Part shown: positions 11,042 through 21,770 of the stretch, in pieces
Position numbering within the stretch: the stretch's first letter is position 1
Layout: each line of letters begins with the position of its first letter
Assembly (NCBI GenBank): GCA_003508835.1
Contig: PUFA01000105.1
Span: 4,650,001 to 4,714,000 of the forward strand
DNA: 64,000 nt
Source of the DNA: Eonycteris spelaea
Taxonomy: Eukaryota > Chordata > Mammalia > Chiroptera > Pteropodidae
Direction of reading: 5' to 3'
Notes under the pieces: model-generated
What the model saw: only the letters and a program-made list of their open reading frames with translations
The model's database searches: none
What the model was told of the DNA's origin: nothing
Made by a program: the position numbers and the translations under genes

Positions 11042-11620
11042 ATGAATCATAAGTCTGCTCTGATCCTGGGCTTTTGCCTTCTAATAGGGGCTCTTGTAAT
11101 GTGTATTCCTTCCCTCACGTGTGCTCTTCTGCAAACACCTGTATCGCTTGCTTTAACTTCACTTATTCCTCCAACTAATTTTGAGCAAGTCCTCTATCAA
11201 GTTATGACTATGCTCCTAATGACACTCTCCCGTTTGGCAATTCCCCACCTGTACTCTCCTGGCAAACCAATGTCCTTCATATCGTCCAGGATATTCAGAA
11301 AGGATGAAATTTTCCTGACTGTTGGATCTGCCACTAACAACCCAAACTAAGCAGGGAAACTCTCACATACCTAATGGAGATCCTTTTACCAGAAGAAGAA
11401 ATAACCAATTGCACCCCACCGGGCAGATCCCCAAACCAATAACCTGCTTTTAGCCATACAAGAGGAACCTGTTCAATAGAACTTGTTCAAAGGTGCTTCT
11501 AAGCGACAGATTTGTCCTGGTATACCAATACAGACCCTGCCTTTAATAACCTGGCCAGGGATTTCGCCTGCCATCCCTATTATATAACAGACTGCATGGA
11601 ATGCACAAACTGCTAACCAC
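11042..11620 (+). pseudogene. env: ERV env remnant, N-terminal part only
   Basis: A 102-codon frame (11042-11350) starts with ATG inside the last codons of pol: the pol frame ends at 11050-11052 in a different frame, giving an 11-base overlap. Overlapping pol end and env start is the usual gammaretroviral arrangement. Residues about 5-28 are hydrophobic (ILGFCLLIGALVM) and look like a signal peptide for the surface glycoprotein. After 11350 weak env-like pieces with clustered Cys run to about 11620 across stops. The rest of SU and the whole TM subunit, including any fusion peptide or immunosuppressive-type region, are not found. Assignment rests mainly on position and the signal peptide; sequence similarity is low. 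Confidence 0.55.
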
Positions 11621-12689
11621 TAGCAGCCAGTAAAACAAGACTCGGCGATTACTACAAAGTAAGCATTTAAATGAGTTGTGATTTTGAGAAACGGGAAAGA
11701 CTGGCTAAACAGGCAGCCTGGCACTGCAGAAAATGCCACATTTGGAGTCGAAGAATAGCATCTTTTATTTATGAAAAGAGGGGAAGGGAACGATGTTCTT
11801 AGTTCTTTTCTTGTGCATCTCAATAGTGTCTTCTTTAAGCATTTCAATGTAGACTTGCCAAATGAGAGTCAATGAATGGCGACTTAAATATTTTGGAACC
11901 CCACTATTAATTTCACAAAAATTCTAAGCATTTTTTGGTGAAAAATCACACATCTTTGTAAGTAGACTATGGCTAATAGTTTTTTCCCCTGTTATATACC
12001 ATTATTTGTCAGCATCTGAATATTCCTATATTTCTGTCCTTTTTTCTTTTATTAATATATAAAGTAATATTGACTTAACTGCTTCTCTCAGATATGGTGA
12101 GAACAGAAGAGTTTATTCAATTATTTTAAGTGACACTTGGTTTTCTTATATTTCTTTTAGTTATGCCAGACTCTAGGTTATGGCTTTTGCTGAATTCTCT
12201 GCCTCTAAATTACTAAATTACCAATGATTCAAGCAATGTTTGGAAAAGACTTAACTAAAGCTTCAAAACAATGGATGAAGGATGTTTTAAAACATCCTTT
12301 TTCTCCATGAGCTTTAAAAGTCTCCCAACACCAAAAAGGTAGAATATGACTCACCTAATATTTGAACCCTGGTGTCTATTACTCTTTAGAGTAAAAATAC
12401 ACTGGACTTTGGTACTATAAATAGACATAATCACAAATGATAATACGAACTTTATTTCTGGGGAGAATGTATTCTCCCTTTCCAATAGTTCTAAAGCCTG
12501 GATATTCCCTCCCAAACTTGTGTTGGCATTATTTTTGGTACAGATTTACCTTAAGTGAGCTTTATACCATTGAAATCTGGCAATACAGAGCTTGAACTAT
12601 TCTCATTATGTCTTCGTATTCTGTTTCCAACTTAGCATAGTAACATTAACATTGCAAATAATCTCTAAGGGAAACTACACATTTTACTT
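11621..12689. other. Unassigned AT-rich non-coding stretch
   Basis: No gene or named repeat seen. No 3' LTR of the ERV is visible here. It contains the perfect 22-bp palindrome at 12278-12299. Confidence 0.4.
12278..12299. repeat. Perfect 22-bp palindrome
   Basis: Two 11-base arms (AAGGATGTTTT and its reverse complement) with no spacer; flanking ATGGA (12271-12275) and TCCAT (12304-12308) extend it imperfectly. Confidence 0.85.
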
Positions 12690-12890
12690 AGTCATTTATT
12701 CCACACTTATTTATTGACTATTATATCTATAGCACTGTATTTGTTTGCATTCAAGGTACGTAACAATAAATTAAGGCCTCTGCTTTCTAGTGGCTGACAA
12801 CTTTGGTGCTGGGAACCAGAAGAGAAGCATTTACAACCAAGAAAAATGTCCGAAAGTGCTGTAATTGCTATGTAAACAAAATTCTGCCAG
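12690..12890 (-). mobile_element. L2 fragment, antisense
   Basis: Resembles the reverse of the L2 3' end: 'TTTATTCCACACTTATTTATTGACTA' type sequence (12700-12725), then a region similar to 'AACAATAAATTAAGGCC...TAGTGG' of the element. Old and diverged. Confidence 0.5.
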
Positions 12891-12929
12891 AGACATAGAT
12901 GGGAAAATGATTACAAGTCTTATAATTGA

Positions 12930-13090
12930 ATAGTACCCTGTAGATTGCTTGGCACTGTCACGTGCATTGGTTCGTTTAATCCAAACAACAATCCGATGAG
13001 GTAGTAAATGCAAATATTATTTTTAACACTTAACAAGGAAGGAAAGTGTTCAAAGTAGCAAGCTCCAGATTAACTCTGCTGACTTCTAAG
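12930..13090 (-). mobile_element. MIR-like SINE fragment
   Basis: Contains the antisense MIR landmarks 'TTTAATCCAAACAACAATCC' near 12976 and 'GATGAGGTAGTAAAT' near 12995, followed by a diverged remainder. Confidence 0.4.
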
Positions 13091-13384
13091 AAAAGATTCG
13101 TTTTTGCTTTCATGTTACCTGCAATAGTTTATATTTGATATTTAAATTTAAACAAGGAGAATGTTAATCGTATTTCAATTTAAAATAGTGAATAATAAAA
13201 TACATTAACCTTTGCTAGGGGAATACTTACAAATAATAATTATACACACACACAAAAATAATCCAAAGCAACCATTCAATCCAGGAAGTGTCAGACAGCA
13301 CCATGTGCCACAACAACTGCTTAGTCTAATTTTAAAGAGAAGAAAAACATGAACAGGGAATATCCAGAACAACCATTAGAGAAC

Positions 13385-13680
13385 AATCTGTCCTCAATAG
13401 GTTCGACACGTGCCTGCCTGCAAGCGAAGAGCTCGATCAGATAATCTCCCAGGATTCCACTAGCCCTTCCCCCCTGCTACCAAAGTCAAGCTCTCTAAGT
13501 AGATGAGGCATCAGGTCTGTAACTTTTTTGAGCCCTCCGGGTGCCAGCGAAGCATTATACATATACCCTGCGGGAGCTAATGGTCCTCTCTAAGCATCCG
13601 ATTCACTATCAGGCAGAAACTTGAGTCCACAGATGAAGGAACTAGTGTGTATAAAACCTTTGATGTTCATTCTCGCTAAT
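13385..13680. other. Unassigned block of higher GC
   Basis: Noticeably richer in G+C and CpG than its surroundings, with no open frame of note. I could not assign it to any repeat family. Confidence 0.3.
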
Positions 13681-13934
13681 GAATTGGCAATTATGTAAAA
13701 GAAAAAAATAAATAAATAAACGACTGTACAAAGTAATGGAAACGAAGGGACTAAATTGTTTTAACAAAAAGTTAATATATATATTTTTTATAGTTTAGAA
13801 TTTTTAGAAGTGGTGATGAAAAAGGAGTGTTTGGAATGAAAAATGGGAGATGAATATGAAAAACGTGCATTTACTTTCAAAGTTATTTTACATGTGATAA
13901 CTCATTTGAGTGAAAAAAAAAGTTTTATAATCCA

Positions 13935-14165
13935 ACAAAATAAAGGAAAAGGAGGTTTGGGGGCTGGGTCAAAAAGGTGAAGGGACACAGAAGTACCAAT
14001 TAGTAATTATGAAACAGTCACAGGGGCTTTGAGTATAGCGTAGGGTACGTGGTCAGTATTATTGTAATGACTGTGAGCAGCGCCAGATGGGCGCTAGAAT
14101 AATCGGGGGATGACTTTATGAATTGTATAAAAGCAAAAAAAAAAAAAAGAAAAAGAAAAAAAAGG
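13935..14165 (+). mobile_element. LINE-1 3' UTR, 5' truncated, with A-rich tail
   Basis: Starts at a 'GGAGGTTTGGGGGCTGGGTC' motif, runs through 'TATTATTGTAATGACTGTG' (14057-14075) and 'CGCCAGATGGGCGCTAGAAT' (14081-14100), and ends in an A-rich tail at 14135-14164. This is a laurasiatherian L1 3' UTR type, the same kind seen antisense at 245-500. Confidence 0.65.
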
Positions 14166-14909
14166 GAAAGTTTTCAATGAACCGCATGCAGGTTTCAGAG
14201 AAACATCTTCAAAGCTAAAAATTAAGGGTTAAAATTCATAAATTTGAGAAAACATTATGGGTAGCATGTGACTTTGAGAAAAAAGTGTAAATACAACCCT
14301 TGTGAAAGGAAATTGACTTTTAAACTGCAAGAGCGTCAAAGAAAATCATAGTGTTTGAAACTCAAACAGCTGGATTTGTCCTCACAGGATATGTGAAATA
14401 TGATCACTAGAATATAAGATCAAAACTAAGAATGTTTTTATCTTGATCACAGATACGTGTCAAGTGCCTTGAATTGTGATAATTCACAAAGGGATTTATG
14501 ATGAGAACTCTAGATCTTCATAAGAGATATTTTCTTATAAGCAATGCACATTAGGAAGCATCAGATTCAGTTTCAAGTGAAAATAAACTAATGAGATTAT
14601 GTCTTATCCATTTTATCTATTAACAAAAACTGTTAAGGAATAAAGAAGTTAATCCACATACAAAGGTTTTAATGTTAATGGTGAGGATTAAAAGTAGATA
14701 AAATAATTACTACAAATATTCCAGAAGGAAAGTAGATTATAAAATTTGCTTAATTCCTCCATATAAGAAGAATAGTGTTCTGACTTGTCAAGAAATAATA
14801 TCTTAGATGGTATAAAACATATTAAAGCGTAATCTCTAAGGAAAAAATATATATTATTCATACTTGGGCTTCATCAGAAAAAAAAACTAAGGAAAAAAAA
14901 ATCTTTTTC

Positions 14910-15364
14910 CTTATGAAATTTATAGTCTAGTAGGCAGAGAATGGCTTACTAAATTATTTTATTAATAAAAATAATTAGTAAATGATACTTTATGGTTAGA
15001 AGATGGTTTGTTCTATTAAAAAAAAAAGACGTAGAGCAGAGTAAGAAGGGTGGAGAATCCTGGGGCAGGCATAGATATGGTTGATAATTGTAGTATAAAA
15101 CAGGGCAGGTAGGATTGACTCTGCTGAGAAAATAAGGTTTAAAAAAGATTGACTTTGTTGAGAAAGTGTGATTTGAGCACTGACTTGAAAGAGATGAAAT
15201 CTTTTGACAAGTAAATGCCTTCTTAATGATTTTTTTCAGGCAGAAGTTATAGTTCGAACTAAAATCTAACGTAGGATCATGCTTGGTAGTTTTAGAAAGA
15301 GAAAATAAGGCTCTGGCTGGTGTAAAGGAGATAAAAGAGGAATAATTCAGAAAGTTAATAGAGG
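14910..15364 (-). mobile_element. L2, antisense, 3' half (part 1 of a split element)
   Basis: Matches the antisense L2 pattern: 'TTTATAGTCTAGTAGGCAGA' at 14920, and 'GATTTGAGCACTGACTTGAA' at 15171. It resumes after the MLT1 LTR at 15365-15735. Confidence 0.6.
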
Positions 15365-15735
15365 TCTGTATTAGTCAATTTGGCCTGCCATAACAAAATA
15401 CCATAGATTGGCTTACATGACAGAAAGTTGTTTTCTCACATTTTTAGAGGCTGTAAGGATGCTAGTGGAGCCGAGTTCTGGTAAGGGCTATCTTCCTGGC
15501 TTGCAAATGGGCGCCTTCTATCTGTATACTCACATACCAGATAGAAAAAGAGCAAGCTCTCTGATGTCTCTTCTTCTACGGGCACTAATCCTACCATGAG
15601 GGCCCCAGCCTCCTGACCTCATCTAAACCTAATTATCTCCCAAAGGCCCTATTTTCAAATATCATCATATTGAGGGTTACGGATTAAATATATGAATTGG
15701 GGAGGTAGGAACAATTCAATTCATGGTCACTCTAG
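15365..15735 (-). mobile_element. MLT1-type (ERVL-MaLR) solo LTR inserted into L2
   Basis: On the plus strand it reads as the reverse of an MLT1 LTR: 'GTATTAGTCAATTTGGCC', 'CATAACAAAATACCATAGAT', 'GGGCCCCAGCCTCCTGACCT' and 'CAAAGGCCCTATTTTCAAAT', ending near 'GAATTGGGGAGG'. LTR length of about 370 fits the family. It splits the L2, so it is younger. Confidence 0.75.
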
Positions 15736-16260
15736 GTCACGGTAACATTTTTGCCTGAGTGGAATGGAGAATCATTGCTTAGTTTTGGCCAGAGAAGAGG
15801 TAAGAAATACTTTACATTTTGCAGGATCACTGCAGCCTATATCTTAAGAACAGATTGTAGAGAGTACCAGTAGAACTTGAGACCAACCGAGTGATTTTTG
15901 CAACAGCCCAAACTTGACCTGAGAATAGTTTAGACCATAGTTAAGAGATCAAGATATCTAGATGATAATGAGATTTCTGGATAGATGTGGTAAGTAAGAG
16001 AAAAAATGACTTTAGGATTTTTCTAACTGAGCAACTGAAAGGATGAAGCTATCAACAGAAATTGGAAAGACTCGTAAGGCAGGCTTGGAAAACACATAGG
16101 AATTAAGTTTTGGAATCTTTAAGGTTTGAGATGCTTATTGAATACACATTTTTAAGTTGTCAGCTTTTGCCATATTTAATATCATTGGCCAATGAAATCA
16201 TCAAGAGGTTATTTTTAAATAGAGAAGAGGACCAAAAATTAACACTAAGCAATCTTGAGA
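15736..16260 (-). mobile_element. L2, antisense, ORF part (part 2 of a split element)
   Basis: Continues the L2 after the LTR: 'GGATCACTGCAGCCTATA' near 15824, 'GACTTTAGGATTTTTCTAAC' near 16008, 'GAGCAACTGAAAGGATGAAG' near 16028 and 'AAGGTTTGAGATGCTTATTG' near 16121 all follow the antisense L2 consensus in order. Confidence 0.6.
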
Positions 16261-17362
16261 AAAATAAAAGGAAGCAGAAAAAAATGAGTTAGTTGAAAAA
16301 TAATGTAATATAGTACTCTGAAAACTTTGTGAAGAATGGCTATCAAAGGGATTAAATATGTCCAACTTGGCTAATATGCTGTATAAGATATTTTATTGAG
16401 AACTGACAGAATATTTATCGGTGTGGATGATATTGGTGATCTTGAGAACAGTGTTAGTGCAGAAGTGAATTTCAAAGCCTCCTGGTTTTACTTATAGAAC
16501 TAATTCACTAAGCATAGAAAATGTTAATTTTATGTAAGATATCACATGTTTATAAAAACAAAAAATAAAATTAATTTCCTGAATACATAAGTATTCCACA
16601 GGCATTAATGCACTCAAAGAAAAAGTGAAACTTAGAGGGTAAATTTGGCAATTGAAATATAGAATAATGTTTGAATAATATTGTGTACTGACTAGAATAA
16701 AAACATGAAGACTTGAGACTGGCTCCACCTTCCAACTAGGAGTCATTAGTTATGGGCTACATAAAGTAATTTCGGTTTTAATAACTTATACTTTATATTA
16801 TTAATCATTAATTAGGAATACAAATTTTAAATATTCTGTAGTCACCGGAATTGCCTATATCTACGTGCAGAACCCCATGTGTTTTTAGAACTATGTCCAC
16901 AGCACTGGAACAGGACAAATGCAAAGTCCATACCTTGGCTCCTGGGTACCCCCTCCATCATTTCCTGTTGCGCTCTTTGGGAGGCTGTCTGTCCTGGGAA
17001 ATCACAAATATCCATACTCCCACAAATGTCTATTATACTTACCTTCAAACGTAGTTCCTAAAACCCGATTTCTGAAAATTGAAGCTTCTGAAACTTTTTG
17101 ACGTCATCCTTTCTCAAAAACTCAACATGGCTCATATTCGACAATAGTAGCAACATCTTACTGAGCATCCATTAATGCTCAGCCATGGCCTTTGGTACCT
17201 ACTTCACATAGACGACTGAGGCCATCCTCTTAGCTCAACCCAACATTACAGCCCATGACATACAGTGACAGGGAATACTGAGGGACCTCAGGATGCCCAG
17301 AGAGGGAGATGGAAACTAGATTGAGCAAAGGAGTAGACTGTGACATCTTTAGATAGAAAGTC
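16261..17362. other. Unassigned non-coding stretch
   Basis: AT-rich, no recognised gene or repeat. Three overlapping open frames at 16842-17101 on both strands are all under 70 codons and look like chance. Confidence 0.4.
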
Positions 17363-18190
<828 letters not shown>

Positions 18191-19480
18191 AGTGACCCAC
18201 GCCTGTTGCAGAAGAGAAAGCAGCTCTTGAGAGGAGCTTTGAATTTAGCAATTAGGAGGAAAATGGAAAAAAAAAAAAATCCCAGGCAGAGAGAAGAGTA
18301 CAGGTAATAGGGTTGATGAGAAAGATCAGGTCATATTTTTTAAACTGCAAGAAATTGGAGCTGGGTCTAGTGCCTATGAGGATGGCGTTGGAGAAGCGGT
18401 ATGAAAGACAGCTAATGAGTTTAAATTTTATTCTAAGTGAAATGTGAGAACTGCTGGAGAAATGTATATCAGATAGGAATGAGTCTAATCTCTATTTTTC
18501 TCTGTGAACTAGAGACAGATGATTGCCATTCATTATTTAAGATAGATCCACTGTAAGAGAGAGAGAGATAAAAACCTAACCTAACAAACGCTTATGAGCA
18601 ATTTTGTGCGTAAGAACTTCCTCAGCATCCATGAGATATTCTTTATTCTCATTTCATCACTTTGAGCACAAAAACAAAAAGGTCAAAAAAAAGGACAAAA
18701 AATGATGGAGACGAAAGCAGAGTGATCAAGGTTTAAATCTTAACCTCACTTTACAACATTTAATTTTCTAGATATACCAAGGAAAATTGTGACTCTTCCT
18801 CATCAGGTTAAATATTACCTGAAATAATTTAGGTTCATAAAAATAAAGAAATACAATTGTTTGCCTGCATATAAGAGTCATTTATGAAGAAATAGGTTTG
18901 ACGAAGTGATGTTCTAAGTATAACATAAGAATCTGTTGTCATTAAATGTTTTTAGCCAAATCCAATATTGTGTATGTATATCTGCTTGTATTCAAGAGAA
19001 TACACTTGAGGTTTCTCACGTGTATTATTTTCATCTGAAAATTGTAAGAGAGGAACCCCATCCCTCTCTTCACATTAATTAGGATGGAATTGATTGTGGG
19101 ACAATTAGGGAAAACATTTCAGTGGAAGTCTATCTTAAACACAAATGTCACATTCCAAAAACTTTCTTAAGGATACAAATTGAAGGGTTAATGTAGATAA
19201 AATCACACTTGCTTTTATCAATCCATCACTTCTCTTTAATATAATAAACATATTATTACCATATTTATTAATGGAAGAACTTGCCTAAGAAACATAGTAT
19301 GTTCATTTGTCATTTAATCACACAGAACTGGTTTTGAGATTATAGCAGAGACATATTCTATTCAGGGCATTTTAAGAGACGGGGACATGTAATATATCAT
19401 ATGTTTCCTCAAGCAGCACATTTCTAATTGAGGGTGCAGCAGAAACAGGAGCTGACAATCTAGAAGCAAACCTTTGCCTA
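18191..19480. other. Unassigned stretch, possible L2 traces
   Basis: Mostly AT-rich and unassigned. 18330-18480 ('TTTTATTCTAAGTGAAATGTGAGAA' region) has weak antisense L2 resemblance. No coding potential. Confidence 0.3.
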
Positions 19481-19890
19481 ACTCAGTGACTGCGATCCGT
19501 ACAAGAGCGTAGTGTCCGGATGGTGGAAGAGGTGAGTGTCAAGCTGGACTTCAGTGACAGGTAATGCAGAGAAAGCTGAGCACTTTAGGTCAAGAAAGTA
19601 GGTCACAGGGAATTGGACTGATTATGGACTAGAAAGAGTAGACCCATTAGGCACGGTGGAGTCACACAACAGAGAACTCTCAAAGACTGGCTGACAAGTT
19701 TAGACTAAATGTGACAAAAAAGGGAGTTAGATAACAGTGTGTGAAGGAATGCCTTCGAAAATTTGGTGTGTTTTCCTGGCAATTCTCTGCAGTATGGATT
19801 GAAGCAAGGATCGGAGAGTCAAAAGAAAAAGCTACCTCTATATATCCACGAGAAAAATATCTAAGCACACTATAACTGCTTATTTTGTAG
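19481..19890. other. Unassigned block of moderate GC
   Basis: Less AT-rich than its neighbours, with several GTGAGTGTC / GGTCACAGGG-like segments. It could be part of an old LTR or L2, but I cannot name it. Confidence 0.25.
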
Positions 19891-21340
19891 CATGCAGTTT
19901 GAGAGATCGGCAGTTCTTAAACACCTTTTTTTTTTCCCTCTATTCCAAGTTCATGGCATATTGTTTTCCCTTTTACTGCCCTACCTCTAACAATGTTTAC
20001 TTCACTTTGGTACAGCTTTCCTATTTTGACTCTGTCTCAAGTTTCTATTTATTCTTAGATTCTAAATTTCAGGGCAAAGACTATCGACTTTTTATTTTCT
20101 ACAACGTTCGGTGTCCTGTATCTAGTGACAAACAGAACATAGCAACAGAAGAAGTAAATTAAATGAAAATTGAATTTCTGAATTTCACTTTCCTAGGCAT
20201 CATGAATCATTACTTTTTATAGTAATGATTCAAAAAATGTTTATTTTAATAGCAAAAAAAAGTTTATTTTAATTCATTAATTTAAAAATAATGATGCTCT
20301 ATTTGGTGTTATCAATAAAATAAAGTTATCATTATTGGGAACTCTGATGCAGATCCTCTGAAGAAAAGTAGAAACGCAGTGTGAGGAAGCTCTCAAGAGG
20401 CAGATTTTCTAAGTAAATTTGCAGTGTGTAACAAACATATGGATGAAAGAAAAAAAAAGAAAGAAAATAAAGATTTTCTTGCAAAATGACTAGATCTGTG
20501 TAAGTTTATAATTTGTCACCCTCTACTTCTTAATACATCGCACATAACCATTAGCATCAGGTTTCAGGAGGACAGATTTAAACACAGTATGTTTTGCCAC
20601 ACAGAACGTGCTGCTACTTTTATGATTCCAAAATGTACTGTGCCCCCTGGAACTGCGACTGTTGTCATATTAAAGCACTTGTCATTTGGATTTGCTAAAA
20701 CAATAGCTTTTGCCAGAATTCACTCTTTCTGGAAATGATTGCCTTTTAGGAGTTCTCACAAATAGATTTAATTAGCTCTCACGCTGAATAAACCACCAAG
20801 AGCTTTCTATGCAGATTGGCCCCAGAAGCTGTTATAGAGGACATATTTCCAACTTATATGACAACATCCTTTACTTTATGTTCTGCCCTTATGCGAATTG
20901 ATGAATTGAGTTTTGCTTAAAACATACAAGAAAATACAACAGAATGAAGCAGGGCAATTTCTTCTTCTTTTTTTTTATAAACCTAACTCTTAGAGTTTCC
21001 TTGGTTTTAAGGTATACAAGCTTTTACTGAAGCAGAAGTTTTCATGGTAAACTTGCTAGAAATGAAGATTCAATGGGGATGAAATGACGCAAATTTAAGA
21101 ATTAGTAACAAACAAGAAAATAAGAGTTATTTAGGAAATATAGTGTCTCTGCGTCTTCCTCCTCCTACTATGCTGTTGTTTATTTGTTTTTCTTTTGAGG
21201 GTGCTGGTTGCTGTTCTTAAGGATTAGGTAAGCATGTAAAATTTTACGTCTTGACAGAGCGTACTGTTTTGAAAATTAAAATATTAAATTTGGTGGAACA
21301 AAAATGCTTTAAATTACAGAAAAAAACTTTTGATACACAG
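19891..21340. other. Unassigned AT-rich stretch
   Basis: No gene or named repeat. It holds the hairpin at 20203-20232 and short A/T runs. The part at 20640-20860 is a little less AT-rich and could be ancestral unique sequence. Confidence 0.35.
20203..20232. repeat. Perfect 12-bp inverted repeat with 6-base loop
   Basis: Arms 20203-20214 (TGAATCATTACT) and 20221-20232 (its reverse complement) around the loop TTTTAT. It would form a hairpin if single-stranded. It lies in an AT-rich unassigned region and has no terminator role expected in a mammal. Confidence 0.9.
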
Positions 21341-21408
21341 AGAAGAAGAGGGGGAGAGAGAGCCAGTGAAAGAGAGGAAAGAAGGAGAGAAAGAGAGAAA
21401 AAGAAAAA
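21341..21408 (+). repeat. GA-rich low-complexity tract
   Basis: Purine-only or nearly so (AGAGAAGAAGAGGGGG and similar) over about 65 bases, ending in A-rich sequence at the start of the L1 tail. Confidence 0.8.
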
Positions 21409-21770
21409 ATCAATACTGCCATTTGCGACAACATGGATGAATCTTGAGAATATCGTGCTAAGTAAAATAAGTCAAAGTTGAGAACCATATAATTTCACTG
21501 CTATGTAGGATATAAAACTGAAAATAACAAATGAACAAGACAAAGACACAAAAACTCATAGACGCGGACAACAGTATAGTTATTACCAGATGGGGTAGAA
21601 AAGGGTGAAGGGAGTTCAATATACCATGAAGGAAGGAGATTTAATTTGGGGTGGTGAACACAGAGTACAATATACGGATGAGGTATTATAGAATTGTACA
21701 TTTGAAAGCTATATAATTGTATTAAGCAATGTCACCCCAATACATTAAATTTAAAAAAAAAAAAGAAAAT
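21409..21770 (+). mobile_element. LINE-1 3' end, 5' truncated
   Basis: Starts at the end of ORF2 ('GCCATTTGCGACAACATGGA' at 21418), passes 'AGTAAAATAAGTCAAAGTTG' and the 3' UTR, and ends at 'CAATGTCACCCCAATACATT' (21727-21746) plus an A-rich tail 21751-21768. This is a short, 5'-truncated insertion. Confidence 0.75.

Larger units (their letters stand above)
7390..11620 (+). mobile_element. Class I (gammaretrovirus-like) endogenous retrovirus, internal part, decayed
   Basis: About 4.2 kb in gag-pro-pol-env order on the plus strand: nucleocapsid zinc knuckle, protease remnant, reverse transcriptase, RNase H, integrase, and the beginning of env. Motif spelling (LPQG, VDD, HX3H...CX2C, a GPY/F-like integrase tail) is gammaretroviral rather than lentiviral or betaretroviral. 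Frames change repeatedly and stops are common, so no part can make a full protein. MA/CA of gag, most of env and both flanking LTRs are not found; the piece looks truncated at both ends. It is an old fossil copy with no coding capacity. Host is inferred to be the mammal itself. Confidence 0.85.

Noticed and set aside
12278..12299. Palindrome as a transcription terminator
   Set aside because: Rho-independent terminators are bacterial; there is no gene next to it and the host is a mammal.
15408..15599. 63-codon open frame
   Set aside because: Inside an antisense MLT1 LTR.
21251..21481. Highly charged 76-codon frame (RRRGGERASEREERR)
   Set aside because: Composition of a GA-rich low-complexity tract read through into an L1 tail.
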